This document shows, piece by piece, positions 1-5,040 of a stretch of DNA of 5,844 nucleotides. The stretch covers positions 1-5,844 of the forward strand of contig JAICHC010000208.1 in NCBI GenBank assembly GCA_025922795.1, in the 5' to 3' direction. Source of the stretch: Candidatus Binatia bacterium. GTDB taxonomy: Bacteria > Desulfobacterota_B > Binatia > UBA9968. The position numbers and the translations under genes are program-made. Below the pieces are notes generated by a model, which worked only from the letters and a program-made list of their open reading frames with translations, was not told the DNA's origin and searched no databases. Positions within the stretch are counted from its first letter, which is position 1, and every line of letters starts with the position of its first letter.

Positions 1-8
1 CAGCTCAT
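1..8 (-). CDS. Possible start of an unidentified leftward gene (5' end only)
   Basis: Only the ATG (positions 8-6) and the next two codons or so lie in the window, so no product can be named. The call rests on the signal in front of it: a GGAGG at 21-17 on the minus strand, 8 bases upstream of the ATG, a near-ideal Shine-Dalgarno arrangement. It has the same orientation as the pgk-tpiA-secG-tRNA-Leu series and could belong to it. In E. coli the genes after secG-leuU are metY and the rimP-nusA operon, but nothing visible shows that this gene is one of those. It may also be a chance match. Confidence 0.35.
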
Positions 9-189
9 TCAAGGCCCCTCCAAATATTTTATTCAGCGGCCGCGTTTTTGGATATGCCAGTTCGCCCAGAGGACCCCTTGCCCGGGCTTAAAATGGCTAC
101 GGCACGTGGCTACATGAAAAAGATGTCGATCCTGATTGGATTCTGGACGTTTTCGGGCAGATCAAGTGCTTGAACTAAAAAGGGAAGTT
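9..189 (-). other. Spacer between tRNA-Leu and the left-edge gene
   Basis: Read leftward from the tRNA, this 181-base stretch has a run of five T (181-177) a few bases after the CCA end, then no strong hairpin followed by T residues, so no convincing intrinsic terminator is seen. GCCCGGGC (around 82-89) and GCGGCCGC (36-43) are short palindromes only. There is a TAAAAT box at 31-26, but it lies too close to the ribosome binding site at 21-17 to be a likely -10. TGGCTAC occurs twice 13 bases apart (94-100 and 107-113). I recognise no riboswitch or gene here. Confidence 0.5.
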
Positions 190-276
190 TGGTGCGAGGG
201 AGGGGATTTGAACCCCTACGCTCTTTCGAGCACTAGCCCCTCAAACTAGCGCGTCTGCCGATTCCGCCACCCTCGC
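190..276 (-). tRNA. leuU: tRNA-Leu, anticodon GAG
   Basis: An 87-base class II tRNA with the CCA end encoded. The acceptor stem pairs GCGAGGG (276-270) with CCCTCGC (200-194), followed by discriminator A (193) and CCA (192-190). The anticodon stem CTAGT/GCTAG encloses the loop TTGAGGG with anticodon GAG at 242-240, reading CUC and CUU. The long variable arm is GCTC-GAAA-GAGC (231-220), typical of tRNA-Leu, and the T arm is GGGG-TTCAAAT-CCCC (216-202). It begins 11 bases after the secG stop with no terminator between, so it may be processed from the secG transcript or driven from a promoter inside secG. In E. coli the GAG leucine tRNA (leuU) also follows secG; the symbol is given by that analogy. 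Confidence 0.97.
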
Positions 277-287
277 GTTTTCGTAGT

Positions 288-671
288 TTATGGCACAGCT
301 GGTTTTTCTGGCTGCGTTTTGTCCGGCGTTGCGGGAGTTGATTGCGCACCACCGGCTCCCGGTTGTTGCTGCGGCGCCTGCGGCACCACTGGCGCACGAG
401 GTTCCACCGCCGGGGTCCGATTGTCAAAAATGGTTGCCGAAGGTCTGCGTGCGGTGAAGTAACCTAGGGTCAGCGATGTCATCATGAACACGATTGCCAT
501 GACGGTCGTCAGGCGAGTCAAAAAATTGCCCGCGCCGCTGCTGCCGAAGATCGTCGAGCTGGATCCTCCGAATACGGCGCCAACTTCCGCTCCCTTGCCG
601 GTTTGTAGTAGCACCACAAGTATCAAACCAATACTGACGAGAATATGGAGAATTGTAATTGCAATAATCAT
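288..671 (-). CDS. secG: Protein-export membrane protein SecG
   Basis: SecG is the small auxiliary subunit of the SecYEG channel, which moves unfolded proteins across or into the inner membrane; it assists SecA-driven translocation. The 127-residue product has the family layout: a first membrane helix at about residues 2-22, the conserved cytoplasmic loop with LLQTGKGAEVGAVFGG and the following Ser/Gly-rich SSSTIFGSSGAGNFL (about 21-51), and a second helix at about 53-73. After this comes a roughly 50-residue tail rich in Pro, Gln and Ala (78-127), low in complexity and probably disordered; such tails vary widely among SecG proteins. The start ATG overlaps the tpiA stop as ATGA, with AGGTAAGAG just upstream, pointing to translational coupling. 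tRNA-Leu follows 11 bases downstream. Confidence 0.95.
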   Translation of the reverse strand: MIIAITILHILVSIGLILVVLLQTGKGAEVGAVFGGSSSTIFGSSGAGNFLTRLTTVMAIVFMMTSLTLGYFTARRPSATIFDNRTPAVEPRAPVVPQAPQQQPGAGGAQSTPATPDKTQPEKPAVP

Positions 672-1438
672 AACACTCTTACCTGATCGGAAAACGCCAG
701 CACGATGGGCAGAAACGACTCAGCCGTTAGGCTCGCGCCACCGACTAGGAGTCCGTTCACCTCGTCGATTTGAGCCAGCATGTCGGCATTTTCCGGTTTG
801 ACGCTCCCGCCGTAGAGAATTCTCGTCGGCCGACCGCCATCAAAACGATCGTTGATGAAATTTCGGATCTGCGCGTGAGTGTCGCGAATCTGCTCGGTGG
901 TTGCGTTCTGTCCTGTGCCGATCGCCCATACCGGCTCGTAGGCAATTTCGATCTTTTCAATATCATCTTTGGCGACGGCCTTCAACGCGGAGTCGAGCTG
1001 ACGCGCGATTACCGCCGAGGTTTGTTCGGCGCGCCGTTCGTCGATGGTCTCGCCAACGCAAAGGATTGGCCGCATGCCGTGCTTGATCACCGCGACAACT
1101 TTTTGGCCGATCATCTCGTCGCTTTCGTGAAATATGTGGCGCCTTTCCGAGTGGCCGACAATGACGAATTCGCAGCCGATCTCGGCCAGCATCTCGGGGC
1201 TGATCTCGCCGGTGAACGCGCCGCTATCTTGCCAATGGCTGTTCTGGGCGGCAAGTTTCACGGTGCTTTTCTGCAGAGTTTGCTTCACCGCGACTAACGC
1301 CGTCATAGGAGGCGCCAGCACGACTTGTGCGGATGCCGGGGGTTTTCTCAGACCGCGAACGATTTGCCGGGCGAGCGCAACTCCGGTGCGCTGTCCGCCG
1401 TGCATCTTCCAATTCCCCACAACCAGGGGGATTGTCAT
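668..1438 (-). CDS. tpiA: Triosephosphate isomerase
   Basis: TpiA interconverts dihydroxyacetone phosphate and glyceraldehyde 3-phosphate in glycolysis and gluconeogenesis, as a cytoplasmic (beta/alpha)8 barrel, usually dimeric. The 256-residue length is normal. All catalytic parts are present: GNWKMHG with Asn9 and Lys11; VGHSERR with the electrophilic His96; AYEPVWAIGTG with the general base Glu168 followed by the flexible lid (loop 6, about 169-179); and the phosphate-binding ILYGGSVKPEN (207-217) and LLVGGASL (230-237). No key residue is missing, so the enzyme should be active. Its ATG overlaps the pgk stop by 4 bases (ATGA), and a GGAG lies 8 bases upstream (1450-1447), supporting this start. 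The order pgk-tpiA-secG is common in bacteria and puts two glycolytic enzymes under one transcript. Confidence 0.98.
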   Translation of the reverse strand: MTIPLVVGNWKMHGGQRTGVALARQIVRGLRKPPASAQVVLAPPMTALVAVKQTLQKSTVKLAAQNSHWQDSGAFTGEISPEMLAEIGCEFVIVGHSERRHIFHESDEMIGQKVVAVIKHGMRPILCVGETIDERRAEQTSAVIARQLDSALKAVAKDDIEKIEIAYEPVWAIGTGQNATTEQIRDTHAQIRNFINDRFDGGRPTRILYGGSVKPENADMLAQIDEVNGLLVGGASLTAESFLPIVLAFSDQVRVL

Positions 1439-2613
1439 TCAGCGTTCTCCAGCGCTTTAATGCCGGGCAGCTCTTTGCCCTCGAGGAACTCGAGAGTTGC
1501 GCCGCCGCCGGTGGATAAGTGACTGATTTTGTCTTCGACGCCGGACGCCGTGACCGCCGCGACCGTGTCCCCGCCAGCGATAATGCTAACGACTCGCGGA
1601 TAATGATCAGCTAAAGTCCTGGCCAAAATACGACTTCCCTGATCGTAGGGCGGCACTTCGAAAAGGCCGACCGGGCCATTCCAGAGCACCATTTTCGCCC
1701 GGCTGATTTCGTCGGCGAATAGGGACGCCGTCCGGGATCCGATATCCAAGCCCAGGCGGTCCGCCGGAACCGCGCCGACGCACGTTTTGGGATTTTTCTT
1801 GTCACTATCGCCGGTGACGTGATCCATCGGTAACAATAGCCGCACGTCGTGTGCGGCGGCTTCTTTCAAGATATCGGCGGCGAGCCCCACCTTGTCTTGC
1901 TCGAGCAACGATTGGCCCACGTCAATTCCTTGCGCCTTGAGAAATGTGTAAGCCATGCCGCCGCCGATCAGCAGCGCGTTGACTTTCGGCAGTAGATTTC
2001 TGATCACACCGATCTTGTCGGAAACTTTGGCGCCGCCCAAAATCGTCACGAACGGTTTTGCCGGATCGGTGAGAATCGGCGTGAGGTAATCAAGTTCTTT
2101 TTGCAGCAGGAGACCGGCGGCTTTTGCACTGAAGAATGCGGCCATGCCGGCGATCGAGGCGTGGGCACGATGCGCCGCTCCGAAAGCGTCGTTCACGTAA
2201 GTATCGGCGAGCGATGCCAAAGCCTGAGAAAAGCCGGGATCGTTTTTCTCTTCTTCCCGATGAAAACGCAGATTCTCCAAGAGAACGACGCGCTGGCTCT
2301 GATCTCTCACCAGGCGCTCGACCTCAAGGCCGATACAATCTGACGCCAAAACAACGGGCTGATTGAGCGCGTGCTGCACGTATTCACGCACCGGCGCGAG
2401 GCTATACTTCGCGACCGGCTTGCCGTCGGGACGGCCCAAGTGAGAAGCGATCACGACTTTGCTGGCGCGCTCCAAGATGAATCGGATCGTCGGCAACGCG
2501 CTGTCGATGCGATGAGGCTCAGTGATCCTGCCTTGATCGATCGGCACGTTAAAATCGACGCGAACAAACACCGTCTTGTCACACAGCTCCAAATCGCTCA
2601 GTTTTCGTATCAT
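1435..2613 (-). CDS. pgk: Phosphoglycerate kinase
   Basis: Pgk transfers phosphate from 1,3-bisphosphoglycerate to ADP, giving 3-phosphoglycerate and ATP, in the cytoplasm. With the ATG at 2613 the product has 392 residues, as usual for bacterial Pgk. The N-terminal substrate domain shows RVDFNVP (18-24, with Asp20 and Asn22), SHLGRPDGK (57-65), ENLRF (113-117) and NDAFGAAHRAHAS (141-153). The C-terminal nucleotide domain shows GGAKVSDKIGV (193-203), GGGMAYTF (217-224), WNGPVGLFE (311-319), AGGDTVAAV (346-354) and STGGGATLEFLEG (367-379). The frame stays open to a TTG at 2631, which would add MTRTNH. The ATG is preferred because its MIRKLSDLEL matches typical Pgk N-termini, although its ribosome site is weak (CGGA, 8 bases upstream). 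No gapA precedes it, although gap-pgk pairs are frequent; instead the gene diverges from tolQ. Its 3' end overlaps tpiA. Confidence 0.98.
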   Translation of the reverse strand: MIRKLSDLELCDKTVFVRVDFNVPIDQGRITEPHRIDSALPTIRFILERASKVVIASHLGRPDGKPVAKYSLAPVREYVQHALNQPVVLASDCIGLEVERLVRDQSQRVVLLENLRFHREEEKNDPGFSQALASLADTYVNDAFGAAHRAHASIAGMAAFFSAKAAGLLLQKELDYLTPILTDPAKPFVTILGGAKVSDKIGVIRNLLPKVNALLIGGGMAYTFLKAQGIDVGQSLLEQDKVGLAADILKEAAAHDVRLLLPMDHVTGDSDKKNPKTCVGAVPADRLGLDIGSRTASLFADEISRAKMVLWNGPVGLFEVPPYDQGSRILARTLADHYPRVVSIIAGGDTVAAVTASGVEDKISHLSTGGGATLEFLEGKELPGIKALENAE

Positions 2614-2645
2614 GTGATTGGTCCGTGTCAAAAGTTTCCCGATTC

Positions 2646-2662
2646 GTCAATTCTTAATTGAC
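2646..2662. promoter_or_regulatory. Perfect inverted repeat (candidate operator 1)
   Basis: GTCAATT-CTT-AATTGAC is a perfect 7-base inverted repeat around a 3-base centre. It lies 33 bases upstream of the pgk ATG in the divergent pgk/tolQ spacer, and its right arm overlaps the candidate tolQ -35 box. The dyad could be bound by a dimeric regulator. No run of T follows on either strand, so a terminator is unlikely. The regulator is unknown and function is inferred from symmetry and place alone. Confidence 0.4.
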
Positions 2663-2686
2663 TAATTACAAGGCTTGTAATACTTT
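2658..2686 (+). promoter_or_regulatory. Candidate sigma-70 promoter for the tol operon
   Basis: TTGACT (2658-2663, five of six consensus bases) is followed after 17 bases by TACTTT (2681-2686, three of six). The predicted transcript would begin near 2693, leaving a leader of about 18 bases before the tolQ ATG. The strong -35 and exact spacing favour it; the poor -10 is against it. The spacer is almost entirely made of the inverted repeat at 2665-2681. No equally clear promoter was found for the leftward pgk operon. Confidence 0.35.
2665..2681. promoter_or_regulatory. Perfect inverted repeat (candidate operator 2)
   Basis: ATTACAAG-G-CTTGTAAT is a perfect 8-base inverted repeat around a single central base. 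Its centre is 19 bases from that of the neighbouring repeat at 2646-2662, though the two differ in sequence. It fills the spacer between the candidate -35 and -10 of the tolQ promoter, a place where a bound dimer would block or remodel polymerase contacts. It also lies upstream of pgk, so it could act on both operons. Its regulator is not identifiable from the sequence. Confidence 0.45.
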
Positions 2687-2710
2687 TTCAAATAACCGCA
2701 CATTATCCGC

Positions 2711-3451
2711 ATGTCTTCTCTTTGGTCATTGCAATTGCTGGTTCAAGACGGTCTCACGCTCGCGCAACAACATAGCATACTCGATCTGGTTCGCGGATCT
2801 GGCTTGGTTGTCCAAGCGGTGCTCTATTTGTTGGTGCTATTTTCGGTTTTGAGTTGGGGAATCATCGCATACAAATACCGCCAAATCCGTTGCGCCAAGC
2901 GGGAGTCCGAGCGATTCATCGAAATTTTCTGGGAGCGGCGCAATCTGTCCTCGATCCATGATGCCAGTCGCGAGCTGACGGCCAGTCCCGTCGGCCAGGT
3001 CTTCCGCTCGGGTTATGAAGAGTTGATTCGGGTATCGCGTTCGAAGAAAGAAACCGTCCCGGGGGACAGCCTAACGACTGAATTGGGCGGCGTCGACAAC
3101 GTCGCACGTGCCATGAAGCGAGCGACCAGCGTCGAGACGACCAAATTGGAAAAATATTGTTCGTTCTTGGCGACCACGGCGAGTTCGGCGCCGTTCGTCG
3201 GATTATTTGGCACGGTTTGGGGAATCATGAACGCATTTCGCGGTTTGAGCGTAACCCATTCATCGAGCATTCAGGCCGTCGCCCCCGGCATCGCCGAAGC
3301 TTTGATCGCGACTGCGGTCGGGCTGGCGGCGGCCATACCGGCGTTGATGGCTTACAACTTTTTTGTCCAACAAATCAAGGTGCTCGCTGTCGAAATGGAC
3401 AATTTTTCCCACGAGTTTCTCAATATCGCCGAGCGCCACTTTTTCAAGTAA
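2711..3451 (+). CDS. tolQ: TolQ, proton-channel subunit of the Tol-Pal system
   Basis: TolQ is an inner-membrane protein of the MotA/TolQ/ExbB family. With TolR it forms the proton-driven motor that energises TolA for outer-membrane constriction at division. The 246-residue product has three membrane segments: about 32-54, about 150-175 and about 193-218. The large cytoplasmic loop (55-149) contains KKETVPGDS (112-120). Family signatures are PFVGLFGTVWGIMNAF (161-176) and PGIAEALIATAVGLAAAIPA (192-211), which line the ion path. ExbB is the main alternative, but tolR, tolA and tolB follow, so TolQ is favoured. The ATG is the first possible ATG, since an in-frame stop lies at 2693-2695. No Shine-Dalgarno sequence is visible before it, so initiation may be weak or on a short leader. 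ybgC, often the first gene of this operon, is absent here. Confidence 0.95.
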   Translation: MSSLWSLQLLVQDGLTLAQQHSILDLVRGSGLVVQAVLYLLVLFSVLSWGIIAYKYRQIRCAKRESERFIEIFWERRNLSSIHDASRELTASPVGQVFRSGYEELIRVSRSKKETVPGDSLTTELGGVDNVARAMKRATSVETTKLEKYCSFLATTASSAPFVGLFGTVWGIMNAFRGLSVTHSSSIQAVAPGIAEALIATAVGLAAAIPALMAYNFFVQQIKVLAVEMDNFSHEFLNIAERHFFK

Positions 3452-3470
3452 TCAAATAACAAGGTATAAT
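3441..3470 (+). promoter_or_regulatory. Candidate internal promoter ahead of tolR
   Basis: A perfect TATAAT lies at 3465-3470, with TTTTCA (3441-3446, four of six consensus bases) 18 bases upstream, overlapping the last codons of tolQ. If active, it would give tolR-tolA-tolB a second transcript starting near 3477, independent of tolQ, with a leader of about 145 bases. A perfect -10 in a GC-rich region is suggestive, but it is not proof. Confidence 0.4.
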
Positions 3471-3515
3471 CAAAGCGACCTGGCGCATGCGGGTTGAGCG
3501 GTTGGAATTTGAGCG

Positions 3516-3587
3516 GGGCTGGAGAAGGCCCGGACGTGCCAAGGGGTTAGCTTCGGTGCGCTCGAGGCCGGAGCCGGTGGCACGGTC
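3516..3587 (+). other. Potential structured RNA element in the tolQ-tolR spacer
   Basis: The 171-base spacer (3452-3622) can fold locally. One stem pairs GGGCT (3516-3520) with GGCCC (3527-3531), using one G-U pair. A second pairs GACGTGCC (3533-3540) with GGCACGGTC (3579-3587), eight pairs with one bulged G. Nested inside is CTTCGG (3551-3556) with CCGGAG (3568-3573). No T run follows, so it is not a normal intrinsic terminator. It matches no riboswitch or repeat family I recognise. It could be a leader structure, a processing site, a dispersed repeat or chance folding of GC-rich DNA. Confidence 0.3.
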
Positions 3588-3611
3588 AGGCGCGACCCGG
3601 ATTAAAACGAC

Positions 3612-3615
3612 GAGG
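3612..3615 (+). promoter_or_regulatory. Ribosome binding site of tolR
   Basis: GAGG lies 7 bases before the ATG at 3623. A second in-frame ATG at 3629 would be 13 bases away, so this site decides for the first ATG. Confidence 0.7.
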
Positions 3616-3622
3616 TACTGTT

Positions 3623-4039
3623 ATGGCTATGGACGCATCTTCGCAGCGTGAAAGCACAACCATTTCACAGATCAACGTGACTCCGCTCGTGGACGTGATG
3701 TTAGTGCTGCTGGTTATCTTCATGGTGACCGCGCCGATCATTCAACAGGGAGTGCAGGTGAATCTGCCGCAGGCGCGATCCGGAGCTATTCCCGGCACCG
3801 AAGAGCATTTAGTTGTGACCGTGGCGAAAAGCGGCAAAATCTATCTCAACGACAATGCTCTGTCCTTGCCGGAACTTGGCGCGAAGCTGCGGGGAATCAA
3901 ACAACTCGACGCCAACAAACAGGTCTATCTGCGAGCGGATCAGGACGTGCGCTACGGGGTTGTCATGAAAACGATTGCCGAGATCAAGCAGGCCGGTATC
4001 GAACGCCTGGGCATGGTGACCCGGCCGGAAGAAGGATAG
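3623..4039 (+). CDS. tolR: TolR, membrane-anchored motor subunit of the Tol-Pal system
   Basis: TolR belongs to the ExbD/TolR family. It has a single membrane helix with a periplasmic domain and works with TolQ to turn proton flow into movement of TolA. The 138-residue product begins with a short cytoplasmic tail, then INVTPLVDVMLVLLVIFMVT (17-36). Asp24 in this helix corresponds to the essential proton-carrying aspartate of the family (Asp23 in E. coli TolR). After TAPIIQQGVQVNLP comes the periplasmic domain (about 45-135), including VVTVAKSGKIYLND and QVYLRADQDVRYG, typical of the family fold. The start is set by GAGG at 3612-3615. It is separated from tolQ by an unusually long spacer but from tolA by only 6 bases. 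ExbD is the alternative; the following tolA and tolB favour TolR. Confidence 0.95.
   Translation: MAMDASSQRESTTISQINVTPLVDVMLVLLVIFMVTAPIIQQGVQVNLPQARSGAIPGTEEHLVVTVAKSGKIYLNDNALSLPELGAKLRGIKQLDANKQVYLRADQDVRYGVVMKTIAEIKQAGIERLGMVTRPEEG
4031..4036 (+). promoter_or_regulatory. Ribosome binding site of tolA
   Basis: GAAGGA, inside the last codons of tolR, lies 9 bases before the GTG at 4046 and supports that GTG as the start codon of tolA. This placement couples tolA translation to tolR. Confidence 0.65.
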
Positions 4040-4045
4040 CCGCGC

Positions 4046-5035
4046 GTGGCGGAACAAACTCCAGCGCCGACGATCAGCCTGCGCGAGCGCTCGTTTCCGG
4101 CGATCGGTTCGGGAGAGCGGTTACCGCGATGGTTTGTCTTTTCATTACTGGTCCACTTGGTGTTGATCGCGGCGATTTTTTTAGCGCCGATGTTGCCGTC
4201 GGAAATTCCACCGGTCCCGGTCTACACCGTCGATCTGGTCGGCGGTGAGAAAATCGGCCGCGCCAACTTCGGCACGCAACTAACTCCCGCGCCCAAGCCG
4301 CCGGTTAAAAATCCCGAAGTCAATCCGGCCGTTCCCGCCCCGCCAGTTGAGAAGGAAGTTAAGGAAGTTAAGGATGAGAAGATTGAAAAAGAAGAAAAAA
4401 TAGAAAAGCCCAAGCCGAAGCCGAAGCCTGCAGAGCCGAAGCCGGCGCTGGAAGAAAAAACCGTCTTGAAGGAGAAAGCCAAGGCCGAACCGGTAAAAAA
4501 GGAAACCGTCAAGAAAGAACCGCCCAAAGAAGTCAAACCGGAAGCGAGAGAAGAAACCAAAAGCGAAACCGCCTCGGCCGATAGCGTCCGCGAGAGATTG
4601 ATCCAATCCGCGGTCGATCGCGCTAAAACGCGAAGTGAAAGCGCGCAGCAAGCGTCAAAGGAACAAGTGTTGAGCGCCGGATCGGGCGAAGGCGAGGGCG
4701 CGGCGGCGCTAGGGCCGGGCGGGCGTGGCGGCCCCGGAATCGTCAAAGGGATGGATTTCATCATTTATCAAAACCGCATGCTCGCAACGATCAAGGAAAA
4801 CTGGGCATGGGTCGGTCAGAGGAGCAATTTAAAAGTCGTGGTTCATTTTGGCATCAAAGAAAACGGTGAAATTTTTGGGCTTAAAATCGTTCAACCCTCA
4901 GGGGACCCGACTTATGACGAGTCGGTGTTGCGCGCGGTAAAAAAATCCAATCCATTGCCGGCGCCGCCGGAGAGTTATCGCAGAGACTTTGCCGACGTCC
5001 AACTGACCTTTCGGCCGCGAGATTTGGGGGCCTAA
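4046..5035 (+). CDS. tolA: TolA-type (TonB family) envelope-spanning protein
   Basis: TolA is anchored in the inner membrane, reaches across the periplasm and contacts TolB and Pal when driven by TolQ-TolR. The 329-residue product has three parts. First is a cytoplasmic N-terminus of about 27 residues, then one membrane helix (about 29-50, FVFSLLVHLVLIAAIFLAPM), whose SLLVHLVL resembles the TolA/TonB anchor. Second is a charged linker rich in Lys, Glu and Pro (about 80-205), including KPKPKPKP (121-128), ending in a glycine-rich hinge (212-231). Third is a TonB-like C-terminal domain (about 237-325), with YQNRMLATIKENW, VVVHFGIKENGEI and QPSGDPTYDESVLRAV. The linker is much shorter than the long helical domain of E. 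coli TolA, so TonB is possible by sequence; the tolQ-tolR-tolA-tolB context decides for TolA. It begins at GTG, 6 bases after tolR. Confidence 0.88.
   Translation: MAEQTPAPTISLRERSFPAIGSGERLPRWFVFSLLVHLVLIAAIFLAPMLPSEIPPVPVYTVDLVGGEKIGRANFGTQLTPAPKPPVKNPEVNPAVPAPPVEKEVKEVKDEKIEKEEKIEKPKPKPKPAEPKPALEEKTVLKEKAKAEPVKKETVKKEPPKEVKPEAREETKSETASADSVRERLIQSAVDRAKTRSESAQQASKEQVLSAGSGEGEGAAALGPGGRGGPGIVKGMDFIIYQNRMLATIKENWAWVGQRSNLKVVVHFGIKENGEIFGLKIVQPSGDPTYDESVLRAVKKSNPLPAPPESYRRDFADVQLTFRPRDLGA
4352..4429 (+). repeat. Short repeats encoding the TolA linker
   Basis: AAGGAAGTT occurs twice in tandem (4352-4360, 4361-4369), followed by the related AAGGATGAG (4370-4378); these encode KEV-KEV-KDE. A little further on, AAG-CCN codon pairs repeat four times (4406-4429), encoding KPKPKPKP. 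They fit replication-slippage growth of a flexible linker. Unit lengths are multiples of three, so changes in copy number keep the frame. Confidence 0.6.
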
Positions 5036-5040
5036 AACAG

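Noticed and set aside
89..178. Plus-strand open stretch between the stops at 89-91 and 176-178 encoding the plausible-looking end WILDVFGQIKCLN, and a 26-codon ATG frame at 93-173
   Set aside because: Both are too short, lack a ribosome site and match nothing I recognise. A gene remnant cannot be excluded but is not supported.
770..1297. Long plus-strand ORF of 175 codons opposite tpiA
   Set aside because: It is the antisense shadow of tpiA, which has all its catalytic motifs; no ribosome site or family features of its own.
2626..2631. Perfect TTGACA on the minus strand just upstream of the pgk ATG, read as a -35 box
   Set aside because: A -10 at the proper distance would fall inside the pgk coding region and no good -10 is present there; more likely chance or part of the leader.
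2663..2691. Leftward promoter for pgk from TTGAAA (2691-2686) with TAATTA (2668-2663) at 17 bases
   Set aside because: The -35 is good but the -10 matches only two of six consensus bases; too weak to annotate.
3487..3651. Small 54-codon ORF in the tolQ-tolR spacer, running into tolR
   Set aside because: Arg-rich composition typical of a chance frame in GC-rich DNA, no clear ribosome site, and it overlaps the tolR start in another frame.
4222..4764. Minus-strand ORF of 180 codons opposite tolA, rich in Ser, Phe and Gly
   Set aside because: Its composition is the complement of the Lys/Glu/Pro codons of the TolA linker; a shadow frame.
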